In this document: positions 1 through 10,585 of the stretch, in pieces
Position numbering within the stretch: the stretch's first letter is position 1
Layout of the letters: every line of letters starts with the position of its first letter
Source: Cephalotrichum gorgonifer
Taxonomy: Eukaryota; Ascomycota; Sordariomycetes; Microascales; Microascaceae
Reading direction: 5' to 3'
NCBI GenBank assembly: GCA_900312665.1
Contig: ONZQ02000015.1
Span: forward strand, 806,001-870,000
DNA: 64,000 nucleotides
Translations under genes and position numbers: made by a program
The notes under the pieces: generated by a model
Seen by the model: the letters and a program-made list of their open reading frames with translations, nothing else
What the model was told of the DNA's origin: nothing
Databases searched by the model: none

Positions 1-329
1 TTAAAGCGGGCCACCTATCTTTGCATTTTCACTTTCCCAAAATGGAGCTAGGATCGAATGGCGTAGAGTGGAGCAAGATATTCGTGTGGGTCCTATGGCG
101 GTGTTGGGATGAAATGGGTGGGTGGGTCTAAGATACGAGTAACTAGTGCAGAAACTTTCATGTGATGCTCGCCGTTGTCGGAGCGCTTCTATTCTGGCGA
201 TGTGAGCCCGGTGACTCGATCCGACCATACGCTTACACGTTCCCAGCGGAAGCAAAGCAGGCGCATTCAAACTTTGGCGTAGAGATGATCGCGACTCACC
301 GTTCCGGCACTGGCGTGTCCAACGCCGAC
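1..329. other. Intergenic, upstream of LrgAB-like gene
   Basis: No supported gene. Short open frames exist on both strands but have no recognisable motif. The stretch probably holds the promoter and leader of the gene starting at 330. Confidence 0.5.
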
Positions 330-2323
330 ATGCTATCGCGGTGGCTTCAAGATGCCATTAGTGACATGGCGACAGCGGCTAAGCTGGTTCGTTTGCTTCC
401 CCCTCCCGGGGCCCCTTACGCCCGTAGTCCTGGCGGTTCAAGCTGACATGATGCAACATAGGCGTCCGTCTCGGTAGGACCCAAGCTTCTCACCGCGTGG
501 GTCTTCATTCCCTTCGGAATTATGCTCATCCTCGCCTCGTGCTTTGCCGTCCATACGGGGCTCTCGTCGGCGGGTGTAACCTTCCCTGCCTCTGTAGCCT
601 GCCTGATCCTGCTTTTCCTAGCCTTGCTCCTATCCGAGAGGGTGTTGGGATATCATCGTACAAGAATAATAGTCGACCAAATTGACGTCCCGGTAAGTTG
701 CTCTGTTTAGTTTGAATTCCGTACCTAGGTATAGTAGAATATCACAACTAATTATGACTAACTGTAGGCTGGCTGGGCTCTCCGATGGATCAACGTCTTC
801 TTCACCCCGTCCTTCATCCTCTTACCTCTCAGTCCTTCGATAGGCATAGCGGAGGTCGGAAGGATGATTGCCGTGTTCCGTAAGTCTCCCCCTTTCGCAT
901 TCCACGAACTCGCGCCTAGAATACTAATAACACATCCAGTCATCGGATTCGCCGCCATGATGGCGGTCGCAGCCTATATGACACGCGGCCTGCAACTTCT
1001 CCTCGGCTCTTCTAAGAGGGCCGTTATCGAGCGCGCCGAGGAAATGGGCAACGAGACAAACGACCTCCTCCTCACGAGCGTTCCTCCCGCGGATCGTTCC
1101 CAACCGTCATCTAATCCCGAGACGCCCACCATTTCTGCCGTCCCATCGTCCGCCTCCCTCAACATGATGGCCCTTTCGCCTCCGCCACGCTCGCAAACCC
1201 CGCTGCACCTATTCCAAGAAGATAACCGCAGGGAATCCCATGTCAATGAGACCCTCGCAGTGACCCTTAGCTCCACCACACAGCTAACTCTCCCCGCCCA
1301 AGCACCTCTCCCACCTCCTCGCGCCCAGGTCTGGGCTGCTTGGCTGATCGGGCACGTAGACCTAGTCGTCTACGCGGCGTTGTTCCTCTTCGTGGGAATA
1401 CCAGTCTACTTTGCAACTGGCTACGCCATGCCGGCCCACCTCGCCTTCACTGTCCTCTGCTACTTTGCCGCCATGTCTGTGGCCCCCAAGTGGCGCCAAT
1501 ACCTCCACCCCGTCCTAGTCACCGCCCTCTTCGGCTGCCTCGGCATCTGGGCCCTAGCAGCGCTGCACGCCGCCGCCCTAACCCCCGCCACCGGCACCTC
1601 CATCCGCGACGCCCTCTCCCCCTTCAGGACGGGCGTGACCTACCAGCACCTCTGGTCCAACCGCGGCGGCGACGAGCGACCGGGGGCAGGCGACATATTC
1701 GCCACCGTCCTCGACGCGGCCATCGTGGCCCTCGCGCTCCCGATGTACCAGTACCGCCGCGAGCTCCGCGCAAACTTCGTCGCCATCATCGCGCCTTCCG
1801 CCGCGCTCTCCGTCGCGAGCCTCTTCGGGTACCCGGCCGTCTGCTACGCGGTCGGGATCGAGGCCCGGCGCGCGCTCGCGTTCGCCGCGCGGAGCCTCAC
1901 GCTCGCGCTGGCGACGCCGGCAGTGGAGAACCTGGGTGGCGACAAGAATACCGTTGCTGCTGTGGCTATCATGAGTGGCATTATAGGGGCTGTGCTGGGG
2001 GAGAAGATGCTGCGGTTGCTTCGCATTCCTACTGGTGGGTTCTCCCGGCCGTGTCCTTTTTTCGTGTCTTATGTTGCTTGTAGCCGTTTCCCGTTACAAC
2101 CCAATGAATGCTAATCGCACCTTGGAGAACAGATGACTACATTACTCGCGGAGTAACACTGGGCATAAACTCTTCTGCTATAGCAACGGCGGTCCTCCTC
2201 CGTACCGATCCTCGAGCAGCGGCGCTTTCGTGTTTGAGTATGAGCGTCTTTGGAACCATCACCGTGCTCTTCACAGCCGTGCCGCCCATAGTTGACGTAA
2301 TTCGGTCGCTGGTCGGTATCTGA
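330..2323 (+). CDS. LrgAB-like integral membrane protein
   Basis: Exons 330-386, 462-692, 768-879, 940-2034 and 2133-2323 join in phase. The first part is LrgA-like: hydrophobic segments and the conserved stretch AGWALRWINVFFTPSFILLP, encoded from 768. A long polar Ser/Pro/Thr-rich linker follows. The C-terminal half is LrgB-like, with several membrane helices, the block ALATPAVENLGG, and ALLRTDPRAAALS-type sequence in the last exon. The same fused order occurs in plant plastid PLGG1 glycolate/glycerate transporters, and fungi carry related proteins. Function in fungi is not settled; bacterial LrgAB/CidAB act as holin-like or pyruvate-related membrane proteins. The gene converges with the dUTPase-like gene 178 bp away. 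The start at 330 gives a short N-terminus leading into the first helix; an in-frame ATG at 162 exists but adds unconserved-looking sequence. Confidence 0.85.
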
Positions 2324-2500
2324 GTCCTGCGTTCTCCCCCACTGTCCCAACTAGAAAGGTGCATCATTTCAGGATGGAAAATTTGATATTATTCACATTC
2401 GTTTGAGCAGATTTAGTCCTTTGGTATAATACATAAAAATGGTGTACCTTGATATGAATTTCTGGCCATGGTGTAAACCACCTTGGGGCCCCTCAAGTAT

Positions 2501-3034
2501 TCAGACAGGGCCCGAAGTCGCAGCCGGCCCGTCCCGGCCAACTGTACTCGTCGAAGACTGATATATCCCACTGTACCCTTCCACCTCCCCCTCAAGCTGG
2601 TGCAGAGTGACCTGTCCCAGTTTGGCATCCTTGTACAGGACGATTCCATGCGGGTTCTTCACCTCTAGAAGAGCGCCGAGAGCGCCTTCATACCCGGCAT
2701 CAATCACCCCGGCCGTGACCAACGCGCCCGAGCGCCACAGCGACGACCTGGCGAAGAGCTGGCCCATACAATCCAGGGGGATGTGGACCGTCTCGTTGAA
2801 CTCGACCAGGTACGACCCCTGCGGAAGCGTGACGGTCTGGGTAGTGCCGTTAAATGGGACCTCTGTCGTGCTGGCAGCCTTCCGACGCAAGTTATCGTAG
2901 TCAATGGTTGCCGGGGAGGTCCACTGTAGGACGCGTCGCAGGGACACGTCAACACCGCATGGCTGGACTTGGTGGCGGGCCGAGGGGAGGTTTCGGACTA
3001 TTGCGCGTCGGATTATTGAGGCTCCACTGAGCAT
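2501..3034 (-). CDS. dUTPase / dCTP deaminase-like nucleotide hydrolase
   Basis: A single exon of the dCTP-deaminase/archaeal-type dUTPase family, which keeps dUTP out of DNA and supplies dUMP. Visible motifs are QPCGVDVSLRR near the N-terminus, ARSSLWRSG (phosphate binding, with the Ser and Arg used by the deaminases), VIDAGYEGALGALLEVKNP (catalytic Asp region and the Glu of the deaminase site) and a C-terminal EGYSGIYQ segment. I cannot tell from sequence whether it deaminates dCTP, cleaves dUTP, or both. The start is set at the ATG at 3034 (177 residues), because MLSGASII fits how the family begins. An in-frame ATG at 3145 would add 37 residues of different character. Confidence 0.82.
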   Translation of the reverse strand: MLSGASIIRRAIVRNLPSARHQVQPCGVDVSLRRVLQWTSPATIDYDNLRRKAASTTEVPFNGTTQTVTLPQGSYLVEFNETVHIPLDCMGQLFARSSLWRSGALVTAGVIDAGYEGALGALLEVKNPHGIVLYKDAKLGQVTLHQLEGEVEGYSGIYQSSTSTVGRDGPAATSGPV

Positions 3035-3752
3035 CTTGACATTTCCTGTGGCTGTGAAATTCGGTGTCTTGAAAGCGATTCCTCCGAGCGATGTCGGCGA
3101 CTGGACTGAGAACGGCTTGGAGTTGTATTTTCGGACCTCGGTCATGATGCTTTATTACTCCGATGGGAATCTGTGCGACTGTTATATCCAATCAAAAACG
3201 AGGCCACTTGCAGGGGGTGGCTGGCTGCACAATATATGGAGGTTGGGACATTGTTAGTCTCTGGTACCCGGGAGACATTGAAATATGAGCAGATTTGCGG
3301 AAAATGGAATTATACTGCACTTGAGGTCCGGATTCACGAGATAACTAGGTCAATGCATTATGGTAAAAATGCGAGTCAGCGAATGGCTATTTTTATGCTC
3401 ATTGTACGCGGGACAAAAGTTCGAGATGGAAAGACATTGCGCATGGGAAGCACATCTGCGCACCCACACCCGGTTGTGGTTGGGATAACTCCCCCAGGTG
3501 TTTTAGACACCCACTTCGCTTCAAGGGAAAGCACCCTTACCAGCCGTTTCCATACAGTTGCATTTCTCTGACTGTACAATACTGCCGCACCCGTCTTTTC
3601 GAAACGGGGCCTATATGGAACATGAACTAGAACCCACCCATGCATTGCTCATTCACATCCTCATACGGTCCTCATAGGTTCATTCCCTATAGTGTCAGCA
3701 TAGGCCAACGGCACCGAGGTAGAAAGAGGTCGAGACGGTATAGTCATGACCC
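3035..3752. other. Intergenic
   Basis: Upstream of the dUTPase-like gene and downstream of the DsbA-like gene. I see no supported gene. The in-frame upstream ATG of the dUTPase-like gene (3145) lies here. Confidence 0.4.
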
Positions 3753-4470
3753 TCAACAAGCCTCCCTGGCGGTCGTTAAATGCTCAAGGAAAGACTGCAC
3801 GTCCTCTGCCCCCTCGATCACGATATTGTCATTGATCACCAGGTTCGGAACCCCCCTCACCCCCCTCTTCCTCGCCGCCTCCGCCTCCCTATCGACCTCC
3901 GCCCCACCGTCCTCACCCTCTAACCACTTCTTAGCCTCCTCGCGATCCAGCCCCGCCTTCTCCGCCACATCGAGTAGCATCCCGTGGTCTGTAATATCGC
4001 CGCTCTCCTCGAAGTACGACCGGAACAACACGCTCACCAGCTCATTCTGGGTCTCTGGGCCCTTCAGCCCGGCGAGGTAGACTAGACGGTGCGCGTCCCT
4101 CGTGTTCCCGATCTTGCTGTCCATGGTGAACTCCACGCCCTCTGCGCGGCCAATCATAGTGAGACGGTGAATCATGTTGTCACTGGCTGTGCCGAATCGC
4201 TGCTCCATTCGTTGCGAGATAGGTATCCCGACCTTGGGCGACGACGAGTCGAGATAGAAGGCTTTCCAGTTGATGACGAAGGTGTCCTTGGAGCCATCCG
4301 GGACGACGCGCTTGTATAGTTGGATGGCTCTGTCAAGGCGCCTTTTGGCCATGTAGCACTTGGGTATAGGTGAGCTTTTGGTTGGAGGGGTCGTTTTTGG
4401 CAGGGGTGTACGGCGGACTTACATGTGGACACACCGGGTCGGAGGTAATGTTGATGTTGAAAACGGCCAT
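3753..4470 (-). CDS. DsbA/FrnE-family thiol oxidoreductase
   Basis: Exon 1 is 4423-4470 and exon 2 is 3753-4358. The 64-bp intron falls inside the active site. The joined N-terminus begins MAVFNINITSDPVCPH and continues CYMAKRRLDRAI, giving a CPHC redox centre followed by the FrnE-type KRRLxRAI helix. Family landmarks follow: a helical insertion, then RGVRGVPNLVINDNIVIEGA near the C-terminus (the cis-Pro loop and last strand of the thioredoxin fold), for 217 residues in all. Fungal FrnE-like proteins usually have CPWC; CPHC is the classical DsbA site, which makes a more oxidising thiol. No signal peptide is seen, so it is probably cytosolic. The substrate is unknown. Confidence 0.87.
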
Positions 4471-4986
4471 TTTGATTAACTATTACGTGAGCTTGCTCCG
4501 TATGGCTGATGAGAAAGCAGCCCGTTCCAATTTGGTTCCGTGGGCATGTATTTACATTGCTTCCGTCTGCGATCTGAATGTTGTTGCCTCGTGGTGGTTC
4601 CGTGCGTGTAGGCGGAGTTCCGCCGAGTCCCCCCCCATTACGAAATGGCAGTGGCATTAATCGTGGACCCTTGGACCGCCATCCCGCACTGATGAGTAAG
4701 TGGCGTTCATGCCGTGAAAAAGTATTCACTCGACAGTGGAGCTCCGTATTACGCTATGCCGCACCTCGATCTAGGCGGAAGCAATTAGCTCCCGCGATTC
4801 GAAGCCACTTACACCCGATTTATAATTGCATATTGCTACATAAAAACGCCAGCGTATTCGCCAATTCTTACCCCATTGTCCTTTGACCCACTGATCCCTT
4901 CAAGCTTTCGACCAATCAATAGTCCACAGCCAACCTCACTTGCATCCTTCGCCCGAGCTATCCAATATTAGGAAGCCTTTGTTACG
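4471..4986. other. Intergenic (divergent promoter region)
   Basis: Lies between two genes transcribed away from each other, so it should carry both promoters. No gene is supported here. Confidence 0.4.
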
Positions 4987-5787
4987 ATGACCACGCCCGT
5001 TGTGCTCGTCTTCGGAGGTACCGGCCCGGCGGGTATCTGTCTGATCCGGGAGCTCCTGCACCGGAACCACCGCACCCGGGCCTTCGCACGGAACCCGGAC
5101 AAGATCCCGGAAGACCTCCGATCGAACCCACTTCTTGAGGTTTGTTCCGCCTATCTTACTCACGTACCCATATCCTCCCCGGCCGGTAAATGTCTAACAG
5201 GACCTCTCTTTCCTTAGGTCATTAAGGGGGAGGTATCCGACAAGGACGCCCTCACGACTGCCGTCTCCGGGTCCACAGTCATCGTCTCCTTCCTGGGACC
5301 AAACACCCTGACCGGCGTCGACCCAGCGATCTTCACTACTTTCTACTCTACCCTATTCCCCATAATGCGCGAACACAACGTCAAGCGCATCTATGCTATG
5401 AGCACCATCTCCCACCCCCAACCCGACGATGGCTTCTCCTTCCTCCGCCTTCTCCTCGTCGCTCTCGTCTACGTCGCCGCAAACGGGGCCTATCGCACCG
5501 TGCGAGGCATTGGTCGCGTCTTTACTGAGGAAGCCAAGGACCTCGACTATACCGTGTTTCGCATTGCGGGGATCCCCGGTGGCAGTGATGAGGAGTCGTG
5601 GAGGAAGGATAGGGAGGATGGAGAGACATATGTGGGGCCGATTGCTGGGAAGGGGTGGAGCCTATCGCAGAAGAGGGGTGCTTTGGTGAGGTGGCTAGTC
5701 GATGCTGTTGAGGATGGGAAGCAAGAGTGGATTAGGAAGATGCCAGCCGTTTCTCGGCTTGCTGGAAGCAAGCGGAAGAGTGAATGA
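4987..5787 (+). CDS. NAD(P)-binding Rossmann-fold protein (atypical SDR)
   Basis: Exons 4987-5139 and 5218-5787 give 240 residues. The N-terminus is a Rossmann nucleotide-binding motif, VLVFGGTGPAG, typical of the NAD(P)H-binding/atypical short-chain dehydrogenase group. It is followed by RAFARNPDKIP (the second strand that selects the cofactor), then a ValSerPheLeuGlyPro strand and a VKRIYAMST strand. A hydrophobic stretch near residue 150 (LRLLLVALVYVAA) could be a buried helix or a membrane contact. The substrate cannot be read from sequence. Related fungal proteins are usually annotated as NAD(P)-binding or NmrA-like proteins. An alternative acceptor near 5200 would also keep a frame, so the exact intron end is uncertain. 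Confidence 0.8.
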
Positions 5788-6056
5788 GCGCCGGCGATAT
5801 TCATCGCTTTGTATGCTGCCAAGCTTGGGGACGATCGGACAAGAAGCATCGATTTAACACAGCGTTGAGCTTCGAGGCATTATACCAAGGTCACTTCCCT
5901 CGGGGATTGGCGCATGATTAACAAGCCAAGATCAGGGGAATATGAGAGTAGAAAGTGTAAATTAGTCAACGACAGTAACATTATGGCAATAGCATTTCGC
6001 AGGTCCTGCCTTTTCCACGAAAATCACCTGTCCTATCATTTTCACCCAATCAGCCC

Positions 6057-7774
6057 TTATAGCTTGCTGCCCATGTTAACATGGACGGCCTTAATCTGGG
6101 TATACGCCTCCAGGCCGGCCTCTCCCAGCTCCCTCCCGATGCCGCTCTGCTTAACGCCGCCGAAGGGGATCCTCGGGTCGCAGTCCTGGCTGCTGTTGAC
6201 CCAGACCATCCCGGACTCGAGCTCGGACGAGACGCGGTGGGCGCGCTGCAGATCGGTGGTGAAGACGGAGGCGCCGAGGCCGTAGCACGAGTCGTTCGCC
6301 AGGGCGATGGCCTCCTCCTCCGTCTTGAAGGGCATGATGACGACGACGGGGCCGAAGATCTCCTCCTTCCATATGCGGGTGGACGGCTTGGCGTCGGTGA
6401 AGACGGTGGGGCTGACGTAGAAGCCCTTGTTCTTGCACAGCTCGGCGGAGTCGCCGCCGTGGGCGAGGGTCGCCTCCTTCTTGCCGATCTCGATGTACTC
6501 GAGGATGCGCTCGTGCTGGACCCTGTTGACCTGGGGGCCCTGGTAGGTGTCGACGTCCCACTGGTTCCCGACCTTGCTGGTGGTCTTCACCCTCTCGATG
6601 TACTGGGCGACGAAGTCGTCGTAGATGCCCTCCTGGACGAGGATCCTGGAGGTGGCGGTGCAGATCTGGCCCGAGTTGGACATGATGCCCATGTGCGACC
6701 AGCGCACGGCCTGCTCCATCTCGGCGTCGTCGAAGACGAGGAGCGGGGACTTGCCGCCGGTCTCGAGGGAGATGTTCTTGAGCGTCTTGGCGGCGGAGGC
6801 CATGATGAGCTTCGCCGTGGCGGTGCTCCCCGTGAAGGCGACCTTGTCGACGAGCTCGTGGCTGACGAGCGGGGTGCCGGCCTCGCGGCCCAGGCCGTTG
6901 ATGATGTTGACGACGCCGGGGGGGAAGCCGACCTTCTGGAACAGGGTGGCGAGGACGAGGATGCTGAGCGGGGTCTGCTCGGAGGCCTTGAGGACGACGG
7001 TGTTACCGCAGGCGAGGGCGGGGGCGAGCTTCCAGGCGGCCATGGAGGTGGGGTAGTTCCAGGGGATGATCTGGCCGACGACGCCGACGGGCTGGCGGAT
7101 GGTGTAGGCGAACTTGAGCGGGGTGGTGGGGATGGTCTGGCCGGCGATCTTGTCCGCCCAGCCGGCGTAGTGGCGGAAGACGCCGATCGCCTCGGGAAGG
7201 TCGCCCGTGAGGGCCTCCTTGTAGGACTTGCCGACGTCCCAGGCGTCGATGGTGGAGAAGAGCTCGATGTTCTCCTCAAGCAGGTCGGCCAGCTTCGTCA
7301 GGAGGATGCCCCTGTCGGCGCCGGGCATGAGCTTCCATGCCGGATCCTTGAGCGCGGCGCTCGCGGCCCTGACGGCGCGGTCGACGTCTTCCTCGGTGGC
7401 GGCCTGGACCGTCGCGATGGGCGTCTCAGTTCTGCGAGGTGGGTGACGGGGTTAGGCGGCTGGGGTTTTTTTTTTCTCGCTGCGTAGATTTGGGTGCTTC
7501 ATGCTAGATGCTAGGTACCGAGAGTGCAAAGGTGCAAGGTGCTGGGCGGGGAGTACAGGGTAGCGGGCATCGGGCATCGGGCACCGGTCCCGTTCCTTGG
7601 GGGCGGCGAGAAAATGACAAAGGGGGGAGGAGGGGCAACTTACGCGGGATCCTCAGAGGTGATTGTGCCGCCTTTCACGGCGTTGACGAACTCGCCGTTG
7701 ATGAAGAGACCAGTCGGCTGGGTATAGCGCGTACCGTTGGGGGCGGTAAGCTCGACGGATGGAGGGGCCGACAT
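6057..7774 (-). CDS. Aldehyde dehydrogenase (ALDH class 1/2 type)
   Basis: Exon 1 is 7644-7774 and exon 2 is 6057-7431, separated by a 212-bp intron, giving 501 residues, the normal family length. It oxidises aldehydes to acids with NAD(P)+. Visible hallmarks are the N-terminal TGLFINGEFV strand, IIPWNYP, the cofactor loop FTGSTATAK, the general-base Glu in LETGGKSP, the catalytic Cys in SGQICTATSR, and EIFGPVVVIMPF. The C-terminus ends VHVNMGSKL; the last three residues, SKL, are a canonical peroxisomal targeting signal 1, so a peroxisomal location is possible, though close cytosolic homologues sometimes end similarly. The G+C-rich coding bias creates a long antisense open frame that is not a gene. 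Confidence 0.96.
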
Positions 7775-8528
7775 TGTGAAGGCGGGTGCAGGAGGAGCTC
7801 TGCGTATAGTCCGGGTGAGTGTGTGGGCTATTTGGGCGTTCTGCGGCGTGTGGAGGTGGCCGGAGAGTTTGTCGTTACAAGTACGAGTATTATTAGAGGG
7901 GGAAGATTAAAGTAAGAAGTGGCGGTTGAAAATCGGGTACAAGGAAAAAGAAACTTGGAACAACAGCTGATGTGGTCAAGTAAGTGATGACGTCGTTGCC
8001 CAGACTTTTGGAGAAAGATAGAGTTACGAGTAGGTAATAATAAGCAGCCAGCCCCGCAGTAGTAAACATTTACCCCTCACCTTGTCTCGTGCCACACCGG
8101 ACATCGGATAACAGACTCGGGCGGATAAGCAACGTTTTTTGCCCCTCTAGACCGAAATAGGGTTTAGTTATTCACATAGGAAGTAAAGACTGGGACACGA
8201 GGAGCGCTTCCTAATTCAATCAAATGGGTAGGTCGATGTATCGCAAGTTGATAAGCAGCCCCACAGCTATGACTTGCAAGTAATAAAGGAGCCACTAGTC
8301 TGTCTCGACTTGTACTTATAGTCCGAGCAGCCGCGGCAAGAGATAACCAGTACTGTACATGTAACCTTGCAATCAGGACACCAAACAAAATCTCGAAGTG
8401 TTGATGATGATATTCCCGCGCCACTCTAATATTGATCACGGTCAACCGCTGCCCATCCTGAACGTCGGAATGGTGCTATCTATACGTTGCATACGTTCAT
8501 AAGCAGGTGTCACCCGGAATTCGGCGTA
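7775..8528. other. Intergenic
   Basis: Promoter side of the aldehyde dehydrogenase gene and downstream side of the G-alpha-like gene. No supported gene. Confidence 0.4.
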
Positions 8529-9775
8529 TCAACGACGTTGGGAAACCTTACCAATCACCATTTGCGAGATGGGCTCCATGCTGGCAACGTCTGTAGCACA
8601 ACAGTAGTACACGTCTAGCCTGCGCTCCGTCCGCTGCGTAAACGTGCCCGCGATGAACTGGCACGCCTCCTTGTAGCCCTCGCCGCCCTCGTAGTCCGGG
8701 AAGAAGTCCGCGAGTGGGTGGCGGGGGAGCATCTCCTTGAACTTGTCCACCTCATTAAAGACCAGTACGATGCGCTTCTCCTCCCCTTCGAACCACTTCG
8801 ATTCTACGAGCGAGGTGAGGGTGCGCCGGGCCTCGTCAAGTCTGTTGGGCTGTGCCTTGTCCGTTCCTAGCTCGAAGTACGACGATAGTGGCACCATGAT
8901 GAGGATGGTACGGGCGTCGTCGAAGTAGTGGATGCCCTTGAATAGACCCTCGCCGCGGTGGTGCGTCCCGACTTCTGATACCCGGACTCGTAGAGCGGGT
9001 CTAATGTTGAGTGTTGTTTCACGGATGCCGAGAGTCTCGACGTGCGTGTGGAGGATATCCTGGTCGGTGGGGCTGTAGTCCGAGGAGGTGATCCGGGCGA
9101 GATTGCCGAAGAAACTGTGGCCACGAAAGACAATACAAGTCGATCGAGTCAACTCTGTTTTTTTTTTATTGAGACAAGGTGGGCGGAAGTTCACACGCGG
9201 GATCGAAGGGGGACCTACTAGTCCATCGAAGTATAAGAGCTGCCATTCTCTTGTCGGTATTGCCCGAAGTAATGCTGCACCCGCTCGTCTGCCCACAGGA
9301 GCTCGATGGCCGCCCTGGTCTCAGGGCATACTGTGTCCAGGTGCGCTTGCTCCGGGCTGTTTAGGACGGTCTGGGCATGCGGCCGAAGGTCGTCGTGGTC
9401 GAGAGACTCAGACCCGGCGGTGATAATACTCCGCATCGACTCGACGATCCCCCCCAATATCACAGGCTTGTAGCGTTCACGGTCGGCGTCGGATATACCC
9501 TCGTAGGATATTTCCATCTGCTTAATGAGCGTCGACTTACCAGACCTACTCGGACCTAGATATCAGATCAGGGTTGTCAGTACCCGCTGGTTCTCCGGGC
9601 CGCAGCTCGCTCTGTCCAACACGCGACGGGGTGATGGGTTACCCAGTACTAGTATTCTGAGGTCACCGTTCTGATCGCGTCTCCACTGTTTTAGCTGCAG
9701 GTCAATCTGCTCGCTGCGCTTCTTCGCGTGTCTCTTCCGGCCTCCAATGATGGCCAAGACGGATTCAGTTGCCAT
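8529..9775 (-). CDS. Divergent heterotrimeric G-protein alpha subunit, GTPase residues degenerate
   Basis: Exons 9643-9775, 9219-9555 and 8529-9114 join in phase to 351 residues, the normal G-alpha length. The splice at 9643/9555 rebuilds the P-loop GPSRSGKSTLIKQME (about residues 45-59). The helical-domain boundary SPTDQDIL and switch I LGIRET follow, then HYFDDARTILIMVPLSSY, VLVFNEVDKF and CCATDVASM. Key residues differ from the canon: the switch I catalytic Arg aligns with His (HTHVETLG), the switch II DVGGQ reads EVGTH, so the catalytic Gln is absent, and NKxD reads NEVD. The N-terminus (MATES) lacks Gly2, so canonical myristoylation is not predicted; an upstream in-frame MGDIYS start at 9883 would restore Gly2 but add 36 residues. 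It is probably a signalling paralogue with altered nucleotide handling rather than a standard transducer. Confidence 0.87.
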
Positions 9776-10581
9776 TCTGTCTCCGGAATTCAACGGGCCT
9801 TGGGAATGTAACCAGCCAGCTCGGAAGTTAGAAGGGGTGGTTCGACGAGGGTGTGGAATCATGAGAGAATATATATCCCCCAAAATCGGGCTGTAACTAT
9901 CTGTCTGTCATTAGCATCCATCCTTCCGAGGCTGTCACCGCCTTTTCTTGCCTTCTGGTTGAACCAGATATTGAGGGAACACAGCCACAGCGACCCCACC
10001 TTGACAGACACGCAATTAACACCTGAAACGCGTCCAGATTCGGTCGCGGATGTCAGCTGGGATGCATGGATAGAACGGCGGTTGGTCCAAGGTCGGTCAT
10101 GACAAAACATAATATAGCCTTGTACATATCCGGAAAGCACGCACCCAAGAGACTGACGTGTGTGGGGAAATAGCCGATTAACCAAGGTAGTATTGTGCTG
10201 ATTATCACTGCTTAGTAACTATTAATAGGAATAGGCAGCTACTAGGTCAGGTGGAGGGGTGAGTGAGATTGAATTTTATATTCTTACTTGGCACGGTTGG
10301 ATTTGACCTGTCTAGTCTTTCGTTTCTTTCCTCCGTGATATCGGAGGGTAAAGAACTCAAGGATACACTGTATCCCCATCAACTCCGTCATAATAGTACC
10401 TCGACGTATCCGTGTTGCTCCGATAGTTCTCTCAACAGGTCTCTGGCACTCAAGCCAACTTCGACTTCATCGTCATTCGTCTCCTCACCGTTAACGCTCA
10501 CCGTTTTTCTCACCCTCCGTTTGCCATCTCCCCCTTATACATGAGCGAATCGCGGTGCTGTACCAAGGAGCAAGCGCCACC
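9776..10581. other. Intergenic between divergent G-alpha-like and STAND genes
   Basis: About 0.8 kb between divergently transcribed genes, so it should hold both promoters. No convincing gene. The 3' end is pyrimidine-rich before the STAND start codon. Confidence 0.4.
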
Positions 10582-10585
10582 ATGT
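10577..10585 (+). promoter_or_regulatory. Strong Kozak context deciding the STAND start
   Basis: The bases GCCACCATGT around 10582 match the eukaryotic consensus at every key position. This favours 10582 over the in-frame ATG at 10555. Confidence 0.7.

Noticed and set aside
6081..7487. 468-codon open frame on the + strand
   Set aside because: It is antisense to the aldehyde dehydrogenase; composition is Asp/Gly/Leu-rich from G+C codon bias, with no motif.
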